A stretch of 64,000 nt of DNA. It comes from CAJXJP01 sp963926055 (GTDB lineage: Bacteria > Patescibacteriota > Gracilibacteria > BD1-5 > UBA6164). The DNA lies in contig CAWUVK010000001.1 of assembly GCA_963926055.1 (NCBI GenBank), positions 186,001 through 250,000 on the forward strand, in the 5' to 3' direction. The notes below the pieces were generated by a model, which saw only the letters and a program-made list of their open reading frames with translations, was not told the origin of the DNA and did not search any database. Position numbers and translations under genes: made by a program. Shown here in pieces: positions 54,301 to 64,000 of this stretch. Numbering within the stretch: position 1 is the stretch's first letter; each line of letters begins with the position of its first letter.

Positions 54301-54733
54301 AAGTAGAAAGTTCAATAATAATTGGATCTTCCGCATCTGCAGGTAAATCAACTTTATCAACAGAATCTTTAATATCAGTTAATACATCTCTTGTATTTGC
54401 ATCATTATTAAGTTCTACATTTACTGAAGAAACTCAAACACTTGACGTAGAGGTGATTTTTTTAATCCCATCAATATTTTTAATCTCATCTTCAATTTTT
54501 TCAGTAATAAGAGAATCTATATCACTTGGATTTACTCAAACATATGAAGTTGTAATTCAAATAATACCAAATTCAATATCTGGACTAGACTCTTTTGGAA
54601 TAGAATATAGAGAAAAGAGTCATGAAAATACGATCAGAAATATTAATAAAAATGATACTTTATAACGAGCCACCCAAAATCAAAAAAATCATTTCAGCAG
54701 ATCGGAAAAAGTTTTTTCAACGTTATTATTCAT
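51338..54733 (-). CDS. RND-family efflux transporter (AcrB/HAE1-like)
   Basis: A 1,131-residue proton-driven pump with twelve membrane helices in two halves and two large extracytoplasmic loops. ATLGNTAIQTLLLVFVTILLFVGLRESIIASLLIPLSF-type TM segments, GLSLNFLTNFSLVLTLGIAIDTVIVIIEA (the TM4 Asp-x4-[IV]-x2-E proton relay) and the second-half LIALTGVVVNDAIILIDRMN match the family. The last 80 residues carry two additional helices. It lies downstream of a lipoprotein membrane-fusion partner (8-nt overlap) and a TetR regulator. No outer-membrane channel gene is nearby. Confidence 0.92.
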
Positions 54734-56645
54734 AAGTAGTTTTGATTTTTAAATTAAATTTTTCAGGTGAATAGTTATCTACAAAATTTGTAATAATTTT
54801 AGTATCTTGTGGTATTTCGTCTAATACTTCTATAAATTTACCATAAATATTTCATGTTGCTACAACTTTAGATTTAATTTTATTTTCTTCGTCTAAAATA
54901 TTTATTTCTCATTTACCAGCATCTAAGACTTTTACCATATTAATTGGAAAAAGTGGATTTTTCACTTGGACTGGTATATCTACGTTTACTATATTTCAAA
55001 TGAGATTTACATTCTCATTGATTGTGATAGTAGCTGGATATTTTAAGTTTACATCTGCTGTTTGAGAAACTCCTTGTATAGCTCAAGTATAACTTTTTCA
55101 GTCATATTCTACAAACACTGGTTTTTGTGTATCAATATATGTTAATTCTTCTTTTGTAAATGATATATCAACTTGGTTTTCAGAATTATTAACTAGCGAA
55201 AATACACTCGATCATGTTGATAATTCTTGACCTAAATCAATATCTACAGATGAAACTATTCCATTAATTGGAGAAGTGATTGTAAGTTTATTATATTCTT
55301 TTAATGAAGTTTGATATCAAATATTTGCTTCATTAATTGCATTTTGTAAACTTCTTAAAGTCACATCTCTAGATTTTTTTGCATTTTCTAAACTATTTTT
55401 AGCACTTTCAAGTTGAATTTCTAAGTTAGAAATATTTTCATCTGTATTAATTATTAATTTATTAAGATTTGTTTCAGCTTGTTGTTGATTTACTCAATAA
55501 GATTTTTTTAATATTTCTAAATCTTTTTCCATAAGTTCAATTGATTGAAGTGTTGATATTTGATTATTTATGTATGTTCTTAAGAAAGATTTTACATTAT
55601 TATCAAATGCTAAAAATCCACTATAATTTCATTGTAACGAAGCTTGATACCCATTTACACTTGCATTATAATTTGAAATATCTAAATTTGATAAACTATT
55701 CACACTTGAAATAGAGAAGTTTAGAGTTTTTTCTACTTCACTTAATAACTTTTTAGATTTATTATATGCAGAATTAATTTTTTCTAATGTATCTAATAAT
55801 TTATCTTGAGAATTAATTCATTCAACGTCAATTTGAGAAAAAATATCATTATTATATGCAATAATTTCTTTTAAAAGAATTTTTGCTTCATTTTTTTGTC
55901 ATACATTTTTAGCTCATAAAAATTGATCAATATCTTCATTTTCATCTTTATTTAATTCAGTTACTCCATACAAAGTATCAGAAAATTCTACAATATCCCC
56001 TAAAAATATAGTCATAGAGTTATATTCTTTTTTTACTGAAGAATAGAATCATTCTAACGTTTCATTATCAGTAATTAATTTATTTTCATAATCTAATTTA
56101 CTTTTTTCAATAGAATTTTGTAGTTTTTGAACATCAAGTGCTCATTTAGAATCTCATTGATTTAAATCTGTATTTTCTAAATCTGATTGTGCTTGTTGAA
56201 GCGATTGTTTATTTTCAAGCTTTAAAGATTCTAGATTTTTTGTTAATTTATCAACATTCTGTTGAGCATCAAATACTGATTTATCTAGGTTTATTTTATT
56301 GGAATCATAATTAATTCTTGCTCTATCTAATGCATTATTTGCTTGTTGAAGAGATAAAGAATAGTTTGCAATAGAATCTTCTAATACTGCTAAAACTTGT
56401 CATTTCATGACAGGATCTCATTGTTCTACTGAAATATTTGAAACTCTTCCTGTAGCTTGAGAAGTAAGAGAAATATTTTGAGATGAATCAATTTTTCATG
56501 ATTTATCTAAATAAGTTTGATTAGTGAAACCAGAATAACTTTGTATTTCCACAATAAAATCTTGTTTTTCTTGTGTTAATTGGTCTTCAACTTCTCAACA
56601 ACTTGCTAAGAGTAAAAAACTTAACAGTAATAGTATTTTTTTCAT
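54726..56645 (-). CDS. HlyD/AcrA-type membrane fusion lipoprotein with long coiled coil
   Basis: A 639-residue periplasmic adaptor. Signal peptide MKKILLLLSFLLLASC with lipobox LASC. Residues about 55-90 give the first lipoyl half (ATGRVSNISVEQGDPVMKGQVLAVLED), then about 330 residues of coiled coil, the second half (ITSPINGIVSSVDIDLGQ) and a beta-barrel region. As with the other adaptor (35063), the hairpin is far longer than in AcrA. It overlaps the RND start by 8 nt and follows tetR by 5 nt, so all three form one operon. Confidence 0.9.
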
Positions 56646-56650
56646 AATAT

Positions 56651-57262
56651 TTATTTTATTAATTTATTAATTTTATTTTTATCAAAGGTACTAACTAAAG
56701 ATGAATAATCGCTAAAAAATCACTCTACTAATATTGCAGCAAAATCTAGTTTATATTTATTAAATTCTTCATCTGAATCACAATTTATACGTATGATATC
56801 TAGATTTTTATAAAATGACATTAATTTTGCTAATAATTCAAAATTTATATCTTCTCAAAGATGAGTATCAAAAATTGATTTTAAAAAATCGATATGTTTT
56901 TTTTGCATAAACTTCGCATCTATATTTCAAGAGAAATAATTTTGATTTCATAATGCTATTTGTTTAAATATAACTTGGGATTGAAAAAATTCATAACTTC
57001 AGACAAAATCATATAATAATCTTTGCTTTATATCTTTATGATATGAATTACATTGTCATATTTTTTGTTTGATTTTAAAAGAAATTCACTGAAGTATTTC
57101 TTCATATAATTCGTGTTTATTTTTATAATATAAGTAAAAAGTTCATTTTGCTATTTCAGCTTTTTGCACAATCATGTCAATAGAAACTTTTTTTATCCCT
57201 TGTTTTTCAAATAATTTTTTAGCTACTTTATATATCAACTTTTTTTTATTTGCTATAGGCAT
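56651..57262 (-). CDS. TetR-family transcriptional repressor
   Basis: A 203-residue regulator. The N-terminal helix-turn-helix is typical: AKKLFEKQGIKKVSIDMIVQKAEIAKGTFYLYYKNKHELYEEIL, with the recognition helix in KGTFYLYYKNK. The C-terminal ligand-binding part is helical and not recognisable. As first gene of the efflux operon, it probably represses that operon through the palindrome just upstream. Confidence 0.93.
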
Positions 57263-57272
57263 TTAAGAACGT

Positions 57273-57302
57273 TAATGACTAAAATAATATAATTAGTCAT
57301 TA
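57273..57302 (-). promoter_or_regulatory. TetR operator (30-bp palindrome)
   Basis: Perfect 10-bp arms TAATGACTAA and TTAGTCATTA with a 10-nt AT spacer, 11 bp before the tetR start. TATATT in the spacer can be the -10 box on the reverse strand, so binding would block transcription. Confidence 0.75.
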
Positions 57303-57507
57303 TGATATAAAAAAAAGTATATTTGTAAAATTAAAATATGATAAAAATAATATTCTTAAATAATAAGGTAAATAATAGTTCATTTAAGTAAAAAAATAGT
57401 TAAAAATAAAAATAAAATAATAGAAAAAATTTTGTAATCTTACTTGCAAATTATATATTTTTCATATAATACTGCAGTATTTAAATATAAATCCTAATTA
57501 TCAAAAT

Positions 57508-59274
57508 ATGTGAGAACATCACGTACATACAAAAAGAGAAAAATCAGAAGATAGAACTCAAATAATTGATGAAGTTTTAGCTGTTTGATTAAAAGAAATT
57601 GAAAAATTAGATAGAGATAATTTTCATAAATTCAAAAATAAAATTTATGGGAAATATAAACTTCCTAAACCTATTCCAAGTATTGAATTAATCGAAAGAT
57701 ATAACGAATTAATAGCTACTGGTGAATTAGAAGAAGATCTAAGATTCAAAAAAATTCTAAGGAAAAGATGAGTAAGAAGCCAATCGTGAGTAACGGTTAT
57801 TTCATTGTTGACAAAATTTTGGGGATGTCCATGATTGTGTGTATATTGTCCAACATTCGAATGATTGCCAAAATCATATATTCCAAATGAGCCTGCAGTA
57901 ATGAGGGCAGAACTCAATAAATTTGACCCTATTATGCAAATCCATAATAGACTTCATGCGCTAGAAATAACTGGTCATAAAATTGAAAAAAATGATATAA
58001 GAATTATTTGAGGAACTTGGTCTTTTTACCCAGAAGCGTATCAAGAAGATTTTATTAAATGAATATATGATGCATTTAATACCTATGATGAAATGAAAAA
58101 ACATATCGAAAAAACAGATCTATCAACAGATAGATTTGCTGCTTTCAAACTTTCACAACACTATAGAGCAAATATTTCATCAAGTTTAGAAGAAGCAAAA
58201 AAACTCAATGAATCTTCAAGATGTAGAATTATTTGAGCTGCAATTGAAACAAGACCTGATTGGATTACTCCTGATGAAATTAAAAGATTAAGAAGATATT
58301 GAGTTACAAGAGTAGAAATCGGGTATCAAACAACATTTGACGATATTAATGAACTCAATAAAAGAGGTCATGGAAACAAAGAATCTATAGAAGCTACAAA
58401 AATGCTTAAAGATGCTGGTTTTAAAGTAGTCGCACACATGATGCCAAATTTACTTGGTTCTACACCAGAAATGGACAGACAATCACTCAAAGAAATGATT
58501 GATAATCCAGACTTTAGACCGGATGAATTAAAAATTTACCCGATGATGGTAACTGATAAATCAGAACTGACTCAAATTTGGAAAGATGGTTGATTTAAAG
58601 CCTATGATGATGAAACACTTATAGATCTCACTGTTGATTTAGAAGCAATGATTCCTGAATATATCAGACTCAATAGAACTTATAGAGATATACCTGCAAC
58701 AGAAATATTAGAATGAAGTAAACTCGCAAATCTCAGACAAATCGTAGAAAAAAGAATGGATGAGAAAGGAATTAAAATGAATGATGTACGTCACAGAGAA
58801 ATTAAATTTGGTAAAAATGATCCAAAAGATGCTGTTTTACATGATTTTTCATACGAAGCTTCAGATGGGTATGAACATTTTCTCACTTTTGAAGATCCAA
58901 AAGATAGAACAATTTTTTCACTTTTAAGACTTCGTTTACCTGGAAAAAATAGTAATGACTTAAATCCTATTTCACCTTTAACAAAAAAACCTTCTGCTGG
59001 ATGAATTTTAGATTTAATGCCAGAACTCAAATGAGCTGCTCTCATCAGAGAAATTCATACATTTGGTGACCAACTATGAGTTTGAGAAAAAGGTTCAACA
59101 TTTTGACAACATGTAGGTTTTGGGAAAAAACTTATAGCAGAATCAGAAAGACTCGCAAAAAATGCTGGATTTAAAAAAATGGCTGTTATTGCTGGAGTTT
59201 GAGTAAGACAATATTATGAAAAAAGATGATATCACCTCGAATGAGAATATATGATTAAACATTTAGAAGACTAA
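57508..59274 (+). CDS. Elp3-like tRNA U34 carboxymethyl-modification enzyme (radical SAM + GNAT)
   Basis: A 588-residue protein with an N-terminal Elp3 region, a radical SAM domain and a C-terminal GNAT acetyltransferase. The iron-sulphur motif is WGCPGLCVYCP (C-x3-C-x2-C); ALEITGHKIEKNDIRIIGGTWSFYPEAYQEDFI, AAIETRPDWI and RRYGVTRVEIGYQTTFDDI are Elp3-type. RLRLP and IREIHTFGDQLGVG follow, ending with AGVGVRQYYEKRGY (AcCoA motif). Elp3 puts a carboxymethyl group on wobble uridine of tRNAs, helping read purine-ending codons. A bacterial Elp3 is known but uncommon. Many motif glycines are TGA. Confidence 0.9.
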
Positions 59275-59276
59275 AA

Positions 59277-59304
59277 AAAACCCCTCGCAAATGCGAGGGG
59301 TTTT
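59277..59304. terminator. Bidirectional GC-rich terminator
   Basis: AAAACCCCTCGCA and TGCGAGGGGTTTT arms between the convergent Elp3 and TTG-start genes. Confidence 0.92.
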
Positions 59305-59307
59305 AAA

Positions 59308-59772
59308 TTACGAAAGTTTCTGAGACTTATACTCTAGCAAAGATTCTTGCAAATGTTGAGTATAAAGCTTCTTCTCTAACTGTGCCATACGCATATCGCA
59401 CAAATCAGATCTTTCGTTAAGATTGACTACTTCTGCTAATTTCTTAAGGTTTATCAATGAGAAAATACCTTGAGTTTGAGCTTTAGGAAAGTAAATCTTC
59501 TGACCGATACTATTAAAAGCTACTGCTAAAACAGTGTCTTCGCACCCATATTTATTACATACCGCTAAGTGTATATCAAAATCATGAATGTAGTACGTCA
59601 GTAGCACAATTGGATTTCTTAGATCAATATCTAAACTTCCCGCATAGTTAAAATACAAACAAGCAATTTCAGGAGAAACATCTCCTAAAGATCGCTGAAT
59701 GTGAAACATAGCATTAAGTTCTTCAATAGACTCCACTTGTGCGTGAGTTCGCATAAATTTATTAGAATTCAA
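59308..59772 (-). CDS. Hypothetical protein of foreign composition, 154 aa
   Basis: Not recognised. Starts at TTG with a GGGAG ribosome site 9 nt upstream. It has no TGA codon, higher G+C than its neighbours, and uses CGA and CGC arginine codons and GGC. The sequence is a mix of helix and strand with CLYFNYAGSLDIDLRNPIVLLTYYIHDF, then CNKYGCEDTVLAVAF. The traits suggest recent transfer or a gene conserved under the standard code. No signal peptide. Confidence 0.72.
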   Translation of the reverse strand: MNSNKFMRTHAQVESIEELNAMFHIQRSLGDVSPEIACLYFNYAGSLDIDLRNPIVLLTYYIHDFDIHLAVCNKYGCEDTVLAVAFNSIGQKIYFPKAQTQGIFSLINLKKLAEVVNLNERSDLCDMRMAQLEKKLYTQHLQESLLEYKSQKLS

Positions 59773-59863
59773 CGACTCACTCCCTTTTTATTATAAATAC
59801 AGCATTTTATCATAGGAAGCTGTAAATATCCTTGTTACAAAAAGTAACCTGCATAATATAAAT

Positions 59864-59894
59864 AAAAAAAACAATCTGTAAAGATTGTTTTTTA
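59864..59894 (-). terminator. Terminator overlapping a stop codon
   Basis: AAAAAACAATCT and AGATTGTTTTTT arms; the right arm contains the stop (59892-59894) of the reverse 125-residue gene. Confidence 0.75.
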
Positions 59895-60269
59895 GTGAAG
59901 TGTATTAGATGGATATAAAATTGTTGTTATTTTATTTTTATATTCTAATGACTGATCAAGTAAATATTCTTTCTCACTTACTTCGTTGCCGTACATTACA
60001 TCATCAATAAAAATATTCTCATCAATATTTAACTGAATATTTATATTTCAAAATTCTGATGGTTTAAATAAATATCTTGTATCTAAAACCCTTTGAAAGT
60101 TTTTTTGTTCCCCAGAATTATATGTAAAATTTCATGTTACAACTCTATAAATAGGTTGTGATAAATCTATATTATTTGCTTCAGATTCATTTGAGATAAC
60201 TGTAGCATTTTGAAAAGAAGATTTAGTAAGATTTTCATACGGATTATTTCCTCCATTTATATTTCCCAT
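59892..60269 (-). CDS. Hypothetical protein, 125 aa
   Basis: Not recognised. A soluble, Asn- and Ser-rich protein without signal peptide (MGNINGGNNPYENLTKSS). Strand-rich middle (RVVTGNFTYNSGEQKNFQRV). Two TGA glycine codons. Divergent from the O-antigen-ligase-like gene (52 nt gap). Confidence 0.65.
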
Positions 60270-60321
60270 TTTGAAAAAACTTATATAATTAATTTATCTA
60301 ATAATATCATTTTAAATTATT

Positions 60322-62043
60322 ATGTCAATGAAACTCAGCTACTTTTTACATCTTATAATAATTTTAGCCTACTTATTAGTAATAATATTTCACTCAAGGT
60401 TATTTTGATGAGATATTTTAACGGTGAGTTGAAATTATGAATTTACAAAAGTGAGTTTATTTAATTCTATTTTTCCAATAATTTTTATAATATATTATTT
60501 TTTATTTTTTAGAGATATAAAAATTAATAAAAATATTTTTTTTGCTGTAATATTATTTTATGTTTTATTATTTCTCTCAACTGTATTCTCAGAAGTATTT
60601 TATACTTCCCTATTTTGAGGAAATGATAGATGACATTGATTTTTCTTTTGGAATAATTTAGTATTAATATTTTTATTTTTTTATTTTTGAATACAAAAGT
60701 TTTGAAAAGAACTATTTGAAAAAATATTTCTTTTGTGAGGAATTATTTTACTGATTTTTTGATTCAAAGAATTATATTTCCCAAGTTTTGAATATTGAGC
60801 TTTATGATCAAGACTTTTATCAACGTTTGGCCACCCAAACTATGTTGCTGGATATTTAGTTTTATTATTTCCTTATATATATTTTCAAGAAAAAAAATAT
60901 TGTTTTAAAAAAAATATTTTAGAAAAATATTTTTATATATTTTTATTAATATTTATAATTTTATGAATATTATTTACTCAATCTGCGATTGCAATTTGAT
61001 TAATAGCAACATTTTTGATATTTCAAATTCCTAAAATAAATATGTATAAAAAATTATTTTTATTATTATTTATTTCTCTATTTTCAGCAGTAATATTATT
61101 TTACTTTTCTCCAGAAAAATTTTCTAGTTTTATTTCCAGATATTATATTTGGCAAACAAGTTTGAAAATAATATTTTCTGATATAAAAATATTTTTCTTT
61201 TGAATTTGAAACGAGAATTTAGTATATTTCTTTGATAATTTTAAATCTCCTGAACTTTATTTATATGAAAGAATTTGATTTTCAGCTTCAAGATCTCATA
61301 ATATTCTTTTAGATTTCTTCATACATTTTTGAGTATTTTGATTTTTATTTATCAGTTATATTTTTTGAAAATTTTTAGTGCTATTTAATGGGAAAAAATG
61401 GTATGAATATTCGTGTTTATTTGGATTTATATTTTACTTTTTTCATTTTCCTAATCTCATAAATTATATATTTTTAATATTTATTTTTTGTTTATTTTAT
61501 TTTGATAATTTAAAAAAATCATTTCAATATATTTCAGGAAAAATAGTAAAAATTTTTATTATTTTATGTTTATTAATCTGAATATTGTGAAGTTATTTTA
61601 GTTATAATTTTTACCAAGCTGAAAGGTTTGCATATTCAAAAGAATATAAAAAATCTCAAGAAATATTTCCGTATTTTTCAGAATATTATTTTAGAAATTT
61701 AGAATTAGAAAAATGATTAAAAATGCAAAATAATTTTACTTCTGAAAAATATTTATTATTTAAAATATATTTTTCAACAAATATTATTCCAGAGTGTGAA
61801 AATTTAGTGAATAAATATCCAACAGTTGAAAATTATTTTTATTGCTGAGAAAAGATAGAAAATAAATATTGATTTGAAAAAGCAAGAAATTATTATGAAA
61901 AATGACTGGAAAAATTTCCTGATATTTTTACAAAAAATAATAAATATTTGAATAATTTCATAGGAAAGTATATAATAAATGAACAAAATGTAACCAGTCC
62001 AAAATTTTCAAACATCAACGAGATAATTACTAAGCTTAAGTAA
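60322..62043 (+). CDS. O-antigen ligase/Wzy-like membrane protein
   Basis: A 573-residue protein with about ten to twelve membrane helices and a C-terminal helical (TPR-like) tail of about 150 residues. GSRLLSTFGHPNYVAGYLVLLFPYIYF is the family signature ([LF]-x-GNPN-x-[LFA]AG). SASRSHNILLDFFIHFGVFGFLF matches the second conserved loop (SHN-x-[LF]-x8-G). Such proteins polymerise or transfer glycans on the outer face. ATG at 60322 has no ribosome site; 60328 is the alternative. Confidence 0.85.
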
Positions 62044-62667
62044 ATGAAAAAATATTTAATTTTTGACCTTGATTGAACTCTCGTACAATCAGCTCATCAA
62101 ATTGATAATATTATTTATCAATATATTATAGATCATCTAGATCCAGAACTTGTGGAACACGCTCGTTATTTGATTAAAAATAATCAATGAATGAGTATTT
62201 ATGAATGAGTAGAAATTTTGCTCAACTGTGATAAACAAACAGCAAAATACCATGGTGATAAAATTTATTCTCAAATAAATAAAGTAACTGGTGAAATTAA
62301 TTTTTTTGATGGGATTCCTGAAAAAATAAAACAACTCTCACAAAGTTATACATTATTTCTATCCACTGGTAATAGCGATGAATTCGCTGAAAAAATGTTA
62401 AAAAAATGAGGAATTGATACTTGTTTTTCAAAAATTTTATGAAGTAGTTTTATTCCAAAATCACCAGAACATATTCAACAATTTATAAAATATAGTGGAA
62501 ATGAAAATTTTATTGATGAAGCTATTTTTATTTGAGATGGACAAGTTGACGAAGCAATTGCTAAATTTTATGGGATGGATTTTATTCATATTTCACCATT
62601 TACTGAAAATAAATTTCAAATTAAAAGTGTGAATCAAATCGATAATATACTCAATATTTTTTTCTAA
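62044..62667 (+). CDS. HAD-superfamily phosphatase
   Basis: A 207-residue hydrolase. Motif I FDLDGTLVQ (nucleophile Asp, with the Gly of DGT encoded by TGA), motif II TLFLSTGNS, motif III Lys in SFIPKSPEH, and motif IV FIGDGQVDEAIA. The cap is helical, C1-type, as in phosphoglycolate phosphatase and beta-phosphoglucomutase. The substrate cannot be told. The ATG follows the previous stop codon directly (TAAATG), so translation is probably coupled. Confidence 0.9.
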
Positions 62668-62684
62668 ATATTTGAATTACAGAT

Positions 62685-62730
62685 AAAAAACAATATAATT
62701 TGACAAATTTAAATTATATTGTTTTTTTAT
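62685..62730 (+). terminator. Intrinsic terminator
   Basis: AAAAAACAATATAATTT and AAATTATATTGTTTTTT arms. The T tail ends just before the next ATG (62732). Confidence 0.75.
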
Positions 62731-62731
62731 T

Positions 62732-63526
62732 ATGAAATTATTTATATGTATTCTAATATTTTCAATTATTTCTCTGAATGTAAATATAACTTTCGCGGAT
62801 AATTCAAAAATATGAAAAATTATTGAAAAATCTTCTCAAAGTTTTCAGAAAAATATTTCAATAAAATGACCTTGAGAAAAAATAATTTCAATATTATTAC
62901 TAGAAAAATATATAAATAAATATAAGAATTCTCTAGAAATAAAATTTATTTTTGAACAAATCAAACAAAATATTCTTATTTCAAACTATGAAACATATTT
63001 TAAAAATCATAATAAAAAATATCTAATAAATCAAAATGAAATAAAAAATTATTGGCTCAGTTTACATAATTCAAAAAGACAAAACCTCTGATTAAATAAC
63101 TATATTTATTCTCAAAATTTACAAAATACAGCAATAGAATGGAGTTATAATAATTATTTTAAGCAATCAATGGATCATAAAAGAAATTCGTGAGATTCTT
63201 GGTATGATTCAAAAAAAATAAATAATTGGTTTGAAGAAAGATGAGTAGTTTGTCCCGTCTCTGGAAGCACAACTACAAGTGAAAGTATAGCAAAATACTG
63301 ATTTTATTGTAATGATTGAGAATGTAGTGACGAATTCAAAGATTCACTCAAAGTTATTTTTGACCTATATTATGCTGAGAAAAATTTGTCGTATCCAGAA
63401 AATGCTCATTATCTCGCAATAGTTTCAAAAGATTTAAAAAGTTTATGATTTTGATATACACTCTCTGCTGGAAAATATGATGACTATAATCAATATTATA
63501 TTACAACCCACTATTGTAGTGAATAA
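62732..63526 (+). CDS. Secreted CAP/SCP-domain protein
   Basis: A 264-residue exported protein with a signal peptide (MKLFICILIFSIISLNVNITFA). The C-terminal part is a CAP (SCP/PR-1) domain: WLSLHNSKRQNLGLNNYIYSQNLQNTAIEWSYNN holds the HN-x-x-R motif, MDHKRNSG the second conserved His, and HYLAIVSKDLKSLGFGYTL the late G-x-G-x3. Four Cys can form two disulphides. CAP proteins bind lipids or act at the cell wall; the role here is unknown. Its start lies directly after the terminator T-run. Confidence 0.87.
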
Positions 63527-63590
63527 AAATATTCTTTGAAAAATATAAAAAATCAATAAAATATATTTAATTAATTTTTAGCAATAAAAA

Positions 63591-64000
63591 ATGCAAAAAG
63601 AAATAGAAAAAAAATACGAACTTACGAATCATGATTATGAAATCATAAAAGATAAATGTAATTTCATAAAAGATGAAGAACTCAAAGATTATTATCTTGA
63701 TACTGCTGATTTTATTCTAGGAAAAAATAATTATTTCCTCAGACTAAGAAATGGAAAATATGAACTTAAAATCTTAAAAGTTGTGTGAGAAGTTCATGAA
63801 TCAGAAGAATATGAAGACGAAGATCTTATTAATGAAAAACTTTCAAAATTTAAAATAAATATTGATGATACTTCTGGTGTGATTTTTGTACATACACAAA
63901 GAGAAAAATACGAATATAATTTTAATGGCTTAAAATTTAGCATAGATATCGACCGTTATCAATATGATGCGAGATATGAAATAGAACTCATTATAGATTT
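63591..64000 (+). CDS. CYTH-domain protein, 3' truncated by window
   Basis: The N-terminal 136 residues of a CYTH (CyaB/thiamine triphosphatase) protein. EIEKKYELT is the diagnostic E-x-E-x-[KR] metal/phosphate motif. YYLDTADFILGKNNYFLRLRNGKYELKI is the following strand pair with R-x-R and K-x-K, and KFSIDIDRY and RYEIELII near the edge are further conserved strands. Members hydrolyse or bind triphosphates. The C-terminus lies beyond 64,000. Confidence 0.9.

Overview
This window is very AT-rich bacterial DNA from an organism that reads TGA as glycine (NCBI code 25). In gene after gene TGA falls where a family has an invariant glycine: the P-loops of the ABC-F protein, both UvrD-like helicases and the OLD-type nuclease, the CMP/HAD motif DLDGT, the NGIG of dihydrofolate reductase and the GMHCxxC of a metal-binding domain. 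This code is known from Gracilibacteria (BD1-5/GN02) and Absconditabacteria (SR1), so a member of that group is the best assignment. All coordinates below use TAA and TAG as the only stops; a standard-code reading cuts most genes into pieces.

Layout. 1-5,000: 3' end of an Abi_2-like HEPN gene, folA (DHFR), a hypothetical, a reverse operon ending in a Bax-inhibitor-1-like membrane protein, and a divergent RpiB-like protein. 5,000-9,700: a UvrD helicase/PD-(D/E)XK nuclease fusion, a 41-residue basic protein, and a RelA/SpoT-like synthetase. 9,700-13,600: a copper operon (CsoR, an HMA-TauE/SafE-cupredoxin fusion, CopA). 13,600-22,400: an ABC-F ATPase, a large membrane protein, Mn-dependent pyrophosphatase, an RRM protein, a flavin electron-transfer module (FMN-binding lipoprotein, ApbE, ferredoxin/FNR/ferric-reductase fusion), a zinc-ribbon-like small protein, CsrA and an MGMT-like protein. 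22,400-26,000: a two-gene Gabija-type defence system. 26,000-33,100: hypothetical and membrane proteins including a partly near-identical tandem pair, a secreted Cys-rich protein and a pirin. 33,100-37,700: a MacAB-type transporter and a small DMT-like protein. 37,800-44,500: an exonuclease, a pentapeptide protein, a Spy-like secreted protein, a pseudouridine synthase, hypotheticals, tRNA-Lys(CUU), TrmB and a second RRM protein. 44,800-51,100: MscS, a GH3 hydrolase, LigA, a large structured non-coding RNA candidate, and an NrnA-like DHH phosphoesterase. 51,100-57,300: an RND efflux operon with its TetR. 57,500-64,000: Elp3, a gene of foreign composition, an O-antigen-ligase-like protein, a HAD phosphatase, a CAP-domain protein and a CYTH-domain protein cut by the window end.

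How it fits together. The gene set mixes compact housekeeping (DNA repair and ligation, tRNA modification, nucleotide turnover) with stress and defence functions (Gabija, Abi_2, a ppGpp-type synthetase, copper resistance, two efflux systems). Intergenic spaces are short and nearly every operon ends in a clear hairpin terminator, several of which overlap the stop codon. Most genes lack a Shine-Dalgarno site; a small set of short genes has one and contains no TGA codon.

The most interesting unexplained element is the roughly 455-nt stretch at 49,478-49,933. It has its own promoter, many hairpins including a UUCG-capped one and a long three-part helix, G-free A-rich linkers and a terminator, and looks like an undescribed structured RNA.
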